From Actinoplanes aureus (GTDB lineage Bacteria > Actinomycetota > Actinomycetes > Mycobacteriales > Micromonosporaceae), in assembly GCF_015704865.1 (NCBI RefSeq), contig NZ_JADQTO010000011.1:124001-188000 (forward strand): a stretch of DNA of 64,000 bases, read 5' to 3'. Under the pieces are notes generated by a model. It had not been told where the DNA came from. It saw nothing but the letters and a program-made list of their open reading frames with translations, and did no database searches. The position numbers and the translations under genes were made by a program. This document shows positions 33,354 to 42,098 of this stretch, piece after piece; position 1 is the first letter of the stretch, and the number at the start of each line of letters is the position of its first letter.

Positions 33354-33853
33354 GTGTCCGATGGTCAGCCCAAGCGCGGCACGGTGGTGTGCGGAACCGT
33401 TTCAGAGATTCGCAACTTCGGCGTCTTCGTGCGCCTTGCCGGGGATCCGGCTGACCAGTCCGGGTCCGGATTCATCCGGATTCCGGAGCTGACCTGGGAG
33501 TACTTCGACGACCCCGCCGACGTGGTGCACGTAGGCCAGCAGATCTCCGCTGAGGTGCTTGACTTCGACTCCACTCGCGGACAGTGCAGCTCTCGTTGAA
33601 AGCCTTGCAGGAGGACCCACTCGTCCGGTTCGCCGATCGGGTCGGTGAGGTGTTGTCCGGGCCTGTCGTCAAGGTTGTGCCGTTCGGTGTCTTCGTTCGC
33701 GTGGCGCCGGGCATCGCGGGACTCCTTCACGAGTCGGTCCTGACTCAGGAGCCGGCGATGGGAACGATGGTGACCGTCACGATCGCCGAGGTGGACCGGC
33801 CGCGGCGCCGCGTGCGGCTGGAGCCGGCGCCGGTAGAAGAGGCGAAATGCTGA
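33354..33853 (+). pseudogene. Double S1 RNA-binding domain protein, frameshifted
   Basis: The first frame (33354-33599, GTG start) encodes an S1 domain (KRGTVVCGTVSEIRNFGVFVRL ... GQQISAEVLDFDSTRGQ) and then runs into a stop. The second frame from about 33584 continues exactly where the domain should go on (QLSLKALQEDPLVRFADRVG) with a second S1 domain (KVVPFGVFVRVAPGIAGLLHES). Restoring one G at about 33583 would give a continuous ~166-residue protein, the usual size of this two-S1 family. Either a real single-base deletion or a sequence error. A GTG at 33584 could allow separate translation of the second half. Confidence 0.75.
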
Positions 33854-34212
33854 AGATGTATACGGCCTATCTCGCCGCCTGCAATGACCGGGCGTGGGAG
33901 ACGATCGCGGACTTTGTGCACTCGTCGGTGCTCGTGAACGGCATCCCGCGAACCCGGGAGCAATATGTGGACGACATCAGAAAGACGATCGCGGTGTTCC
34001 CGGACTACGTCTGGGAGCTCCGGCACGTGGTGGAAGAGCCGCCCTGGCTCGCGGTCCACCTTCACGACACGGGTACGCGACATCAGGAATTCCTCGGCGC
34101 ACCCGGCGATCTGTCTGCGGTCGAGACCGACGAGTTCGCCATGTACCGGATTACCGCTGGGCGCATCGCCGAGCTGTGGGGCACAGCGGACAACGCCCGG
34201 CTCCGTCTCTGA
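33847..34212 (+). CDS. SnoaL-like (NTF2-fold) protein
   Basis: 121 residues forming one cone-shaped NTF2/SnoaL domain: MYTAYLAACNDRAWETIADFVHSSVLVNG at the start, then RTREQYVDDIRKTIAVFPDYVWEL, WLAVHLHDTGTRH and FAMYRITAGRIAELWGTADN. This is the ester-cyclase/polyketide-cyclase-like group, often of unknown substrate. It overlaps the broken S1 gene by 7 bp, suggesting it was once coupled to it. No polyketide genes are nearby. Confidence 0.8.
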   Translation: MLKMYTAYLAACNDRAWETIADFVHSSVLVNGIPRTREQYVDDIRKTIAVFPDYVWELRHVVEEPPWLAVHLHDTGTRHQEFLGAPGDLSAVETDEFAMYRITAGRIAELWGTADNARLRL

Positions 34213-34233
34213 GGTCAAGGAAGCGGTCGTGGC

Positions 34234-34629
34234 GTGAGGCGGAATTCGGTGCGGTCATACTTCGGCTGGCCTGTGCCCGCTGAGCCGCGTGTCGCCTCGG
34301 GCGACGAATTGATGAGACTCATCAAGGTTGCCGCGCAGCGGGGTTTCAGCCGTACCGCGAAGGGTCTCCACCCGGGAAGCCACGACGCATTCGCGCTTAT
34401 CGCTTACCTGTACGAGGGTTCTCCAGAAGCCTCCTGGATCTGTCTGGTCGTCCAGGTCGGCGATTGGCAGCCACCGGCGGGCGTCCGGCCCGACTTCGCC
34501 TTCGGCCGGCTCGACGTCGCCGTTGCCGACTTCAAGTCACTCCGGCGCCCTACGCGGGCGCAACGCGATCAGCTCCTCCACTGGACAGCCTGGCTGGCTT
34601 TTCGTGCCAGGCGAGCCGATTCCCCGTGA
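34234..34629 (+). CDS. Hypothetical protein
   Basis: 131 residues from GTG 34234, with AAGGAAG about 10 nt upstream. It is basic, with FGWPVPAEPRVASGDELMRLI at the start and a mixed alpha/beta middle (DAFALIAYLYEGSPEASWICLVVQVG). No family recognised. It lies 21 bp after the SnoaL-like gene and 13 bp before the HAD gene, so it is probably part of that short operon. Confidence 0.55.
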   Translation: MRRNSVRSYFGWPVPAEPRVASGDELMRLIKVAAQRGFSRTAKGLHPGSHDAFALIAYLYEGSPEASWICLVVQVGDWQPPAGVRPDFAFGRLDVAVADFKSLRRPTRAQRDQLLHWTAWLAFRARRADSP

Positions 34630-34642
34630 CTATGCTGGCGCG

Positions 34643-35293
34643 ATGATCAACGGGGTGGGGCTTGTCATCTTCGACTGCGACGGGGTGCTGGTCGACAGCG
34701 AGAGCATCGCGGTGCGCGTCAACGTGGCCATCACGGCCCACCTCGGCTGGCCGATGACGGCGGCCGAGGTGATCGATCGTTTCATCGGCCGCTCCCATGC
34801 GTCCATTGCTGAGATCATCGGTGCGAAGCTCGGCGACGAGGCGGCGGCGACCTGGACGGAGCGGTTCGAGACCCAGCTCCACCAGGCTGTGGACGCCGAG
34901 CTGGCGGCGGTGGACGGGATCGCGGAGGCGTTGAGCCAGATCACCGTACCGACGTGTGTGGCGTCCAGCGGCACGCACGAGAAGTTGCGGCACACCCTGG
35001 GCCGTGCCGGCCTGTACCCGCGCTTCGCCGGCCGGATCTTCAGCGCCACCGAGGTTCCCGTCGGCAAGCCCGCCCCTGATCTGTTCCTGCACGCCGCGGC
35101 GAGGATGGGCGTGCCACCGGAGGCGTGCGTCGTGGTGGAAGACAGCCAGTACGGGGTTCAGGCGGCCCGCGCGGCGGGCATGCGGTGCCTGGGTTATGCG
35201 GGGGGACTCACCGCCGCCGACCGGCTCGAAGGCCCCGACACGATCGTCTTCGACGACATGCGAGATCTCCCGGCTCTGCTCGGCAAGATCTGA
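34643..35293 (+). CDS. HAD-superfamily hydrolase (beta-phosphoglucomutase/phosphatase-like)
   Basis: 216 residues. HAD motif I is FDCDGVLVDSE (nucleophile Asp ~10), motif II CVASSGTHEKL, motif III Lys in PVGKPAPD and motif IV VVVEDSQYGVQAARAAGM. A helical cap domain is inserted after motif I (ITAHLGWPMTAAEVIDRFIG). This subgroup handles sugar phosphates such as 2-deoxyglucose-6-phosphate or fructose-1-phosphate. ATG 34643 begins 6 residues before motif I. Confidence 0.9.
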   Translation: MINGVGLVIFDCDGVLVDSESIAVRVNVAITAHLGWPMTAAEVIDRFIGRSHASIAEIIGAKLGDEAAATWTERFETQLHQAVDAELAAVDGIAEALSQITVPTCVASSGTHEKLRHTLGRAGLYPRFAGRIFSATEVPVGKPAPDLFLHAAARMGVPPEACVVVEDSQYGVQAARAAGMRCLGYAGGLTAADRLEGPDTIVFDDMRDLPALLGKI

Positions 35294-35512
35294 TCCGTAG
35301 GCGCGGGCTCCACTGTGGTCGGCCATCACGGCGAAGATCAGGGTACGTGCGAACGCGTCACCGGCATGTTTCATGATCGTCCGGCAGATCTTGACCGGTA
35401 GCGGTGCCGAGAGTCCGGGCTAGGACGCAGAGTGGCCGTCCTCGGATTCCGGCAAGTCCGGCGGCCGCCCCGGGTAGCCTTTGACCTGGGAATCGGTGAT
35501 GGTTTGGGGGCG

Positions 35513-37189
35513 ATGGCCGTGAACCCGGGGAGCGTTGCGGGGCGGCCGGAGGAGGTCCCGGTACGCCGGGGTTTGTGGGTGTGCGCGGCCACGGTGATCG
35601 CGGTAACCCTTGTCGTCGTGCCGATCGCCGACTACCGCCTGGCCCTTCACACGAACCTGATAAACGCGTTCTTCGTCCTCATGGCGTCGGCTGATCTGCT
35701 GACCGCGCATCTACTGATCCAGCAGTTCCTGGCCGGTGGCCGGCTGGCGACGCTAGGCCTGTCGTCGGCCTACCTCTACTCCACCCTGCTGATGGTGCCT
35801 TACGCCGTCATCGTCACCCAGATACAGCGCTTGGGCGCCGACTCCACCTGGTCCGAGGTCAGCGGACCGTGGCTATTTTTGCTACTTTTAGGCGGTTTTC
35901 CCGCGTTGGTGACGGCGCAACAGTACGTTGTCGCGGCGCTACCAGCCCGGCTGAGCGAGCTGGCCCGGACCCGGCGGCGGACCGCGGTCGCGATCGCCGC
36001 CACCGCGGTGCTCGCGCTGGTGGTCGCGATAACGGGCAGCGTCCTCGCTGCCGCGGACCGGCTGCCCCGGATATATCAGAGCGGTACGCCGACCGTGGCC
36101 GGTCGATGGGTGGTGGCCGCGACGCTGCTGGTCACGGCGCTCAGCCTGCTGGCGGTGATCAGAAATCTGTGCTACCGGCCACCGGTGGAACAGTGGGTAG
36201 TGGTGGCGATCAGCGCATCTGTGGCCACCGCGACGCTGTTCATGTTCGCTCCGTATCGCTACACGCTGGGCTATTACGTGGCACGGATTACTCTGCTGCT
36301 CTCCTCCGGGGTGGTGCTGCTGGCCCTGCTCGCCGAAACCGCGAGCCTCTACCGCCGGCTCTCGGCAGCCCACGAGGACCTCGACCGGGCGCACCGCGAG
36401 CTGAGCCGCCGGGCCGAACATCTGGCCACCGTCAATCGTGAGCTGGAGGCCGCGGGCACCTGGAAGAGCGACATCATCGCCACCCTCTCCCACGAGATCA
36501 ACCAGCCCCTGGCCGTGATCTCGGCCTACTCCGAGGAACTGACCCAAGAGTGGGGTTCCACCACCGACGACGAACGCCGCGCCGCCGTCCAGGCGCTGGG
36601 CAACCGGGTCAACCAGTTGCTCGACATGGCCGCGCACCTGCTCTCGCTCTGTCGCACCGAGCCGGGCGAGATCCATACCAAGCCCGTCGTTCTGCCGGTC
36701 GAGCAGGCGCTGACCCGCGTCACCGAGAACCTGACCAAGCAGGCCCGTGTGCGGGTCAGCGTCAACTACGGCCCGCCCGGCGCGGCCGTGTGGGCCGACC
36801 CGGTGCACACCCACGAGGTGCTGACCAACTTCGTCACGAACGCGGTCAAGTACAGCCCCGGCGACATCCACGTGTCGGCGGCCCTCGACGAGACGGGCGA
36901 CGAAGTCCTGCTCGCCGTCACCGACGAGGGCAACGGGGTACCGCCGGACTTCGTCGAGCACCTGTTCGACCGGTTCACCCAGGCCGAGCAGTCCGGCGGA
37001 GCGAGAACCGGCGCCGGTTTCGGGTTGTACCTGTCCAGGCTGCTCGCCGAGGCCAACCAGGGCCAGGTCTGGTACGAGGACGTCGTTCCGCACGGCGGCC
37101 GGTTCGTGCTGCGCCTGCCCTGCGCGCAGCGAAGCCCGGATACGGCGGCTTCGCTGGATCTGGTGGACGGTGAGCGTCCCTCGCTCTGA
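35513..37189 (+). CDS. Orphan membrane sensor histidine kinase (MASE4-like)
   Basis: 558 residues. About eight hydrophobic helices fill the first ~285 residues, with ALHTNLINAFFVLMASADLLTAHLLIQQF resembling MASE4 sensors. A coiled coil (AAHEDLDRAHRELSRRAEHLATVNRELEAAG) leads to HisKA with the phospho-acceptor in LSHEINQPLAVI (His ~329). HATPase motifs are NFVTNAVKYSPG (N box), DEGNGVPP (G1) and TGAGFGLYLSRLL (G2). ATG 35513 is preceded by GGGGG; an in-frame GTG at 35432 would add 27 residues. No response regulator gene is adjacent. Confidence 0.86.
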   Translation: MAVNPGSVAGRPEEVPVRRGLWVCAATVIAVTLVVVPIADYRLALHTNLINAFFVLMASADLLTAHLLIQQFLAGGRLATLGLSSAYLYSTLLMVPYAVIVTQIQRLGADSTWSEVSGPWLFLLLLGGFPALVTAQQYVVAALPARLSELARTRRRTAVAIAATAVLALVVAITGSVLAAADRLPRIYQSGTPTVAGRWVVAATLLVTALSLLAVIRNLCYRPPVEQWVVVAISASVATATLFMFAPYRYTLGYYVARITLLLSSGVVLLALLAETASLYRRLSAAHEDLDRAHRELSRRAEHLATVNRELEAAGTWKSDIIATLSHEINQPLAVISAYSEELTQEWGSTTDDERRAAVQALGNRVNQLLDMAAHLLSLCRTEPGEIHTKPVVLPVEQALTRVTENLTKQARVRVSVNYGPPGAAVWADPVHTHEVLTNFVTNAVKYSPGDIHVSAALDETGDEVLLAVTDEGNGVPPDFVEHLFDRFTQAEQSGGARTGAGFGLYLSRLLAEANQGQVWYEDVVPHGGRFVLRLPCAQRSPDTAASLDLVDGERPSL

Positions 37190-37260
37190 CGGAACCGGTG
37201 GACGAACTGTCCCGGGTAATCTGCGTCGGCGGGCGTCCGGCGAGTACTGCGGGGGACGGG

Positions 37261-37725
37261 ATGAGCGAGCTCTATATCAGGGTGATTCCCACAGATCCCG
37301 AATGGCAGCCCACGGCCGAGGCGGCCGCCGGGACTGCCGAGTACGTGGCTGGGCTGTTCGCCGGGTCGGGCGACCATGTCGAGGCGGTCGAGCCGGTGTT
37401 TTACGAGCGCGTCACGCTCATCGACGGCGGCGAGTACATGGAGGACGTCTTCTGCCCCCGGTGCGGCGGTGCTATCGGGATGGACTGGTTCTGGGAACTG
37501 CTGCACGCGGAGGCCGCAGTCGGGGACCTGGGCGTGACAGTTCCGTGCTGTGGGGCCGCGCTTTCCTTGTCCGCACTGCGTTTCGAGGCGCCGATCGGAT
37601 TCGCGCGATTCGAGGTGAGCGTCCGGAACTGGTCGCGCGGTGCATGGGAACTCAGCGGCGAGGAACTGGCCGCGGCCGGGGCCGTTCTGGGGCATCCGGT
37701 GACGCAGGTTCACGCCCATTACTGA
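37261..37725 (+). CDS. Hypothetical protein with possible zinc ribbon
   Basis: 154 residues from ATG 37261, with GGGGGACGGG just upstream. The centre has two cysteine pairs, VFCPRCGGAIG (about 62-65) and TVPCCGAALSL (about 93-94), fitting a zinc-ribbon-like site. Around them are tryptophan-rich segments (MDWFWELLHAE, VRNWSRGAWELSG). No family recognised. Its 3' neighbour is a C-type repeat. Confidence 0.62.
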   Translation: MSELYIRVIPTDPEWQPTAEAAAGTAEYVAGLFAGSGDHVEAVEPVFYERVTLIDGGEYMEDVFCPRCGGAIGMDWFWELLHAEAAVGDLGVTVPCCGAALSLSALRFEAPIGFARFEVSVRNWSRGAWELSGEELAAAGAVLGHPVTQVHAHY

Positions 37726-37739
37726 ATCGGCGCCGGGCG

Positions 37740-37860
37740 GGACGGACTGGTGTTTCCCGGCGGCCGCGCTGCGGCCGGGACGGAGCGCCTGGATCGCGCG
37801 GGAGTGCGGGACGGGGTGAATCGTCGTCACTGCGCGGACGCGTACCTCGAAAAGGCGTGA
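37740..37860. repeat. Family C repeat, divergent single copy
   Basis: Contains GGTGTTTCCCGGCGGCCGC at 37750-37768 and a recognisable but decayed right half ending in GGACGCGTACCTCGAAAAG. It fills the gap between two convergent genes (37726-37888). The core variant is that of the copies at 26.5, 51.9 and 54.5 kb rather than that of the long B/C copies. Confidence 0.65.
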
Positions 37861-37888
37861 GTGAAAGGCTCACCGTGCCCCGGAAGGA

Positions 37889-39430
37889 TCAGGTGACGGC
37901 GCCGATCTGCCAGGGGACGAACTCGTCGCGGCCGAGATCGAGATCCTCGCTCGCGGTGACCCGGCCGGATGCCACCGCGAGGATCTCGTCCAGGATTCGC
38001 TCGCCGATCCCCTCCACCGTGGCGTCTCCGGTGGCGATCCCGCCGGCGTCGAGGTCCATGTCGTCGCGCATCCGTTCGTACATCGGGGTGTTCGTCGCGA
38101 TCTTGATGGTGGGAACCGGTTTGGTGCCGAGCACGGAGCCGCGCCCGGTGGTGAAGCAGACGATGGTGGCGCCGCCGGCCACCAGGCCGGTCACCGAGAC
38201 CGGGTCGTAGCCGGGGGTGTCCATGAAGGTGAAGCCGGACGCGGTGACCCGCTCGGCGTACTCGTAGACCGCGGTGAGCTCGGCCGTGCCGCCCTTGGCG
38301 ACGGCGCCCAGCGACTTCTCCAGGATGGTGGTCAGCCCGCCGGCCTTGTTGCCGGGCGACGGGTTGTTGTCCAGGGTGCCGCCGCCGGCCTGCACGTACC
38401 GCTGCCACCAGTCGATGCGATCCAGCAGGCGCTTGCCGACCTCCTCGCTCACCGCACGCCGGGTGAGCAGGTGCTCGGCGCCGAACACCTCCGGGGTCTC
38501 GGCCAGGACGGTGGTGGCGCCCTGGGCCACCAGCAGGTCCGAGGCGTGCCCGAGAGCGGGGTTGGCGGTGATGCCGGAGTAACCGTCCGAGCCGCCGCAG
38601 TTGAGGCCGAGGATCAGCTTCGACGCCGGCACGGTGCTGCGAGTCCGCTGGTCGAGCTGCTCGATCAGGTTGCGTACGGCGGTGATTCCGGCGCGGACGG
38701 TGGCGCGTACGCCGCCCTGCTCCTGGATGACGAGGCGTTCGACGAGCGTGTCGGCCGGCGCGGGGAGGTCGTCGAGCAGGGACTCGACGGCGAGCATCTC
38801 GCAGCCGAGGCCCACGACCAGCAGTGCGCCGACGTTCGGGTGGGCCGCGTAGCCGCGCAGGGTGCGGCGCAGCAACTGCCCGCCCTCGCTGGTCGGAACC
38901 ATCCCGCAGCCGGAGTCGTGGGTCAGCGCGACCACGCCGTCGACGTTCGGGTAGGCGTCCATGATCGGGCCGCGGAACTGGTCGGCGATCATCCGGGCCG
39001 TCGAGGCGGAGCAGTTCACCGAGGTCACGATGCCGACGTAGTTGCGGGTGGCGGCCGCGCCGCCGGCCCGGACGAAACCTTCGAAGGTACGGGTGAGCGG
39101 GGCGACCGGCAGCTGTACGCGGGCGGTGCCGAACTCGTACGTCTGCTCGACCGTCCCCATCGCGAGGTTGTGACCGTGCACGTGGTCGCCCGGCCGCACG
39201 TCGGAGCTCGTCAAGCCGATCACCTGGCCGTACTTGTGCACGGCGGAACCGGCCGGCAGTGCGCGTACCGCCAGTTTGTGACCCTGGGGGATCGCAGCCG
39301 TGACCGTCATGCTCACCGTGCCGTGCCGCAGGCGAAGTCCCGGCGGCAGGTCGCGCAGCGCGACCGCGACGTCGTCATCCGGGCTCAGCAGCAGTGCGTG
39401 CTCGGCCAGCGGTGCGGCTTTGTCGGACAT
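37889..39430 (-). CDS. uxaA: Altronate dehydratase (UxaA family)
   Basis: 513 residues, full length. An N-terminal SAF domain (HKLAVRALPAGSAVHKYGQVIG) is followed by the UxaA/GarD core. It has conserved cysteine-containing motifs VTSVNCSASTARMIADQ, THDSGCGMVP and GLNCGGSDGYSGITANPALG, and the C-terminal FTTGRGSVLG and PTIKIATNTPMYERM. It dehydrates D-altronate to 2-keto-3-deoxy-D-gluconate in galacturonate breakdown, in the cytoplasm. Related enzymes act on galactarate, but the divergent reductase of the same pathway supports altronate. ATG 39430 starts the domain directly. Confidence 0.88.
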   Translation of the reverse strand: MSDKAAPLAEHALLLSPDDDVAVALRDLPPGLRLRHGTVSMTVTAAIPQGHKLAVRALPAGSAVHKYGQVIGLTSSDVRPGDHVHGHNLAMGTVEQTYEFGTARVQLPVAPLTRTFEGFVRAGGAAATRNYVGIVTSVNCSASTARMIADQFRGPIMDAYPNVDGVVALTHDSGCGMVPTSEGGQLLRRTLRGYAAHPNVGALLVVGLGCEMLAVESLLDDLPAPADTLVERLVIQEQGGVRATVRAGITAVRNLIEQLDQRTRSTVPASKLILGLNCGGSDGYSGITANPALGHASDLLVAQGATTVLAETPEVFGAEHLLTRRAVSEEVGKRLLDRIDWWQRYVQAGGGTLDNNPSPGNKAGGLTTILEKSLGAVAKGGTAELTAVYEYAERVTASGFTFMDTPGYDPVSVTGLVAGGATIVCFTTGRGSVLGTKPVPTIKIATNTPMYERMRDDMDLDAGGIATGDATVEGIGERILDEILAVASGRVTASEDLDLGRDEFVPWQIGAVT

Positions 39431-39466
39431 GGCGGCACCCTTCCGCAGCGCTGGAAATTGTGGGAA

Positions 39467-39479
39467 CGTTTGCAAAACG
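39467..39479. promoter_or_regulatory. LacI-like operator between uxaA and uxaB
   Basis: CGTTTGCAAAACG, an imperfect palindrome with central GC, occurs in an AT-rich patch (39455-39485) just upstream of uxaA in the 101-bp divergent gap. LacI/GntR-type operators with CGTTTGC or TTTGCAAA are common for hexuronate genes. No regulator gene is adjacent, so the binding protein is unknown. Confidence 0.5.
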
Positions 39480-39531
39480 CATCATCACACGGCTTCGCCG
39501 GTGGCGTCCACCGGCCCGGAGGGAGACACGC

Positions 39532-40911
39532 GTGAGTCCACTCGGCAACGCTGTCATCGAACGGCGCTCACTGCCGGTACGCGTCATGCAGATCGGTGCC
39601 GGTAACTTCCTTCGCGGATTCGCCGACTGGATGATCCACCAGGCCAACGTGGCCGGCGTGCTGGAGCACGGTGTGGCGGTGCTGAAGGTGACGCCCCGGG
39701 CCGGCGAGGTGATGAGCGGCCTGACCGAGCAGGACGGCCGGTTCCACGTGGTGCTCGACGGCATGCGCGACGGGCAGCCGTTCACCGAGGTCACGCTTGT
39801 CGACGTGGTGCGGGAGGCGGTCGACGCGTACGCGGACTGGGACCGCTGCCGCGAGCTGGCGTGCGGCGACGATCTGCGGCTGGTCGTCTCGAACACCACC
39901 GAGGCCGGCATCGTTTACGTCGACGACGATCTCACCGCGACGCCACCCGCCTCCTTCCCGGCGAAGATGGCCGTGCTGCTGCACGAGCGGTGGCGGCACT
40001 TCGGCGGCGACCCGGCGCGGGGACTGTTCTTCCTGCCGTGCGAGCTGAACGAGGACAACGGGCAGGCGCTGCGGGACGCCGTGCTGCGGCACGCCCGGCA
40101 GCTGTCGCCGGACTTCGCCGGGTGGGTCGCGGCGCACTGCCGGTTCTACGACACCATCGTGGACCGGATCGTGCCCGGCCTGGCCGACGTCGAAGGGGAC
40201 CGGCTGGCCGTCCGCGCCGAGCACTACGCCCGCTGGGCCATCGCCGGAGACCCGGCGATCCGTGACGAGTTCCCGCTCGACCGGGCCGGGCTGCCGGTCG
40301 AGTTCCTGGACGACATCCGGCCCTTCCGGGAGAAGAAGGTCCGGGTGCTCAACGGCGCGCACACCGCGCTCGCCGCGGTCGGCCCGCTGCTGGGCTGCAC
40401 GACCGTGGCGGAGGCGGTCGCGCACCCGCTGGCCGGCGGCTACGTGCGGCGCTTGCTCGACGACGAGGTGCTGCCGACGCTGCCGCCGGCCGCCGTGGAG
40501 TTCGCCGGCGCGACCCTCGAACGGTTCAGCAACCCCGCCCTCCAGCACCGTCTCGCCGACATCTCGCTCAACGCGGTCGCCAAGTGGCACACCCGCAACC
40601 TGCCCGTCCTGCTCGACCGCTGGCAAGCCGGCGGCGACGCGCCGCTGACCGCGTTCGCGCTGGCAGTGCTGTTGACCGGGTACGCGGGCGGGCTCGGGAC
40701 CTACCCGGCCCGCGACGATGCCGAGGTGATCAGCCGGGTACGGGACGGCTTCTCGACGGCCGATCCGGATACCTGGCTCGCCGGACTGCTGCCGTCTCTG
40801 CCGGGTGCGGTTCCCGCCGCAGCGGAGCGGCTCGCCGTTGAAGTCGCTCAGCACGTGCGTACGATTCTTGACGCCGGCGCTGCCGCGGCTCTGGAGAAGG
40901 TGACGCGCTGA
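39532..40911 (+). CDS. uxaB: Tagaturonate reductase (mannitol-dehydrogenase family)
   Basis: 459 residues from GTG 39532, with GAGGGAG upstream. An N-terminal NAD-binding domain (VMQIGAGNFLRGFADWMIHQA) and the polyol-dehydrogenase C-terminal domain with the conserved KKVRVLNGAHTALAAVG are seen. LFFLPCELNEDNGQALRD and FYDTIVDRIVPG are characteristic of UxaB/UxuB reductases. It reduces tagaturonate to altronate with NADH, supplying the divergent altronate dehydratase. Isomerase and later KDG steps are not in this window. Fructuronate reductase is the main alternative. Confidence 0.86.
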   Translation: MSPLGNAVIERRSLPVRVMQIGAGNFLRGFADWMIHQANVAGVLEHGVAVLKVTPRAGEVMSGLTEQDGRFHVVLDGMRDGQPFTEVTLVDVVREAVDAYADWDRCRELACGDDLRLVVSNTTEAGIVYVDDDLTATPPASFPAKMAVLLHERWRHFGGDPARGLFFLPCELNEDNGQALRDAVLRHARQLSPDFAGWVAAHCRFYDTIVDRIVPGLADVEGDRLAVRAEHYARWAIAGDPAIRDEFPLDRAGLPVEFLDDIRPFREKKVRVLNGAHTALAAVGPLLGCTTVAEAVAHPLAGGYVRRLLDDEVLPTLPPAAVEFAGATLERFSNPALQHRLADISLNAVAKWHTRNLPVLLDRWQAGGDAPLTAFALAVLLTGYAGGLGTYPARDDAEVISRVRDGFSTADPDTWLAGLLPSLPGAVPAAAERLAVEVAQHVRTILDAGAAAALEKVTR

Positions 40912-40982
40912 GCAGTGCGGTGGCGGTACGTCCCTGTTTCTTCCGACGGCTGCCATGGTGCTGATCGGTATGGTGACCTCGC

Positions 40983-41627
40983 ATGGATGACCTTGCGCAT
41001 CAGACGCGCTACTGGGACACGGCCGGCGCGGGTAAGACCTTTATGCATCCTCTCGAGGTTGCATGGTTGGCAACAGTCGGCCGAAGCGCGCGCATCCTCG
41101 ACTACGGCTGTGGCTACGGCCGGACCATGACCGAGCTCCGTGATCTGGGCTTCGCCGACGTGTCCGGCGTGGACATCTCGACAGCGCTGATCGAACGAGG
41201 CCGCCGTACTCGGCCCGGTCTTGACCTGTCCGTCATCGACTCACCGCCTTCTGTGCCCCACGCGGCTGCCAGCTTCGACGTCATCATGGTGCTGGCGGTG
41301 CTCACCTGCATTCCTGACGATCAGGTACAGGATGCGCTCGTCGCGGAGTTGGATCGCGTCTTGGCTCCCGGTGGCCTGATCTATGTCAGTGATCTCGTGC
41401 TGCAACCCGACGAACGAAATCGACAGCGCTATGCCGCGTACGTCCGGTCGGCCCGCGAGCCGTACGGGACTTTCATGACCGAGGACGGTGCTGTGTGCCG
41501 GCATCATGACCCGGGACACCTGCGCAGGCTCTTCGCACGCTTCGATCTGATCGGCGAACGCCATGTCGACACCGCGACCATGAACGGGCGCCGGGCATCA
41601 GCGCTACAGATGCTGGTACGCAAGTAG
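40983..41627 (+). CDS. SAM-dependent class I methyltransferase
   Basis: 214 residues. Motif I is RILDYGCGYGRTMTEL (about 39-54), post-I acid in SGVDISTALIERG, and motif III is in LDRVLAPGGLIYVSDLVL. The C-terminal half (HHDPGHLRRLFARFDLIGERHVDTATMNGRRASALQML) fits small-molecule methyltransferases. The substrate cannot be inferred. ATG 40983 begins MDDLAHQTRYWDTAG, a usual start for this group. Confidence 0.87.
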   Translation: MDDLAHQTRYWDTAGAGKTFMHPLEVAWLATVGRSARILDYGCGYGRTMTELRDLGFADVSGVDISTALIERGRRTRPGLDLSVIDSPPSVPHAAASFDVIMVLAVLTCIPDDQVQDALVAELDRVLAPGGLIYVSDLVLQPDERNRQRYAAYVRSAREPYGTFMTEDGAVCRHHDPGHLRRLFARFDLIGERHVDTATMNGRRASALQMLVRK

Positions 41628-41816
41628 TAGCCAACCACGCTGCTGGTCATCGGCCAGAAGCGGGCACCCGGACCTCGACGTTCGTCGAACGTGCCCTGGA
41701 TGGCGTTCCGCGCGGTCAGGCCGCGTCCCGCGCCGCAGAACGACGGCGTTGTCGTAGGGCTCGGCGAACAGGCTGTGCGCCGCACTGGAAGCGTCCGCCG
41801 CCCTCCGCGGAGATGA

Positions 41817-42014
41817 TCACGGTGAGTTCGATGAGGCCGGGTTCGGCCACGGCGAGGTCCAGTCCCCGGCCCGCCACCGGTACGCCTCCTGCCGCCCGGC
41901 GCCGGCGGGCAGTCGCCAGGACAGCCGGGGCCGGCCGGAACCGACGCGGGCGGTCGCGCCGGACGGGTGGTGTTCGACCCGGAGATTCAGCGGACTTTTC
42001 ACGGCTGCGAGCAT
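41817..42014 (-). pseudogene. Remnant of a GH78 alpha-L-rhamnosidase gene (5' end)
   Basis: The reverse strand encodes [10 protein letters not shown], then [22 protein letters not shown], the typical N-terminus of GH78 rhamnosidases, and then breaks. A full enzyme needs about 900 or more residues, but only ~65 remain before the neighbouring methyltransferase. Downstream antisense sequence to about 41640 is in other frames and only weakly protein-like. Together with the adjacent hexuronate genes this suggests lost pectin/rhamnogalacturonan use. The family call rests on pattern memory. Confidence 0.5.
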
Positions 42015-42021
42015 GTCCGCT

Positions 42022-42093
42022 CAAAACCGAGTGCGCTAGGTTTTGGACCCTGCCGAATCGGCCCTGACCAGCGCTCCCGGTGCGTATGGTCAG
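42022..42093. promoter_or_regulatory. Inverted repeats upstream of the chemoreceptor gene
   Basis: Two separate inverted repeats lie here: CAAAACC/GGTTTTG (42022-42028, 42039-42045) and CTGACCA/TGGTCAG (42064-42070, 42087-42093). The second ends 5 bp before the start codon. Either may be an operator; no promoter boxes are convincing. Confidence 0.4.
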
Positions 42094-42098
42094 CGGTG

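Noticed and set aside
35391-35427. TTGACC...TAGGAC as promoter of the histidine kinase
   Set aside because: Spacing of 24 bp is too long for a normal promoter; no support for a regulator that tolerates it.
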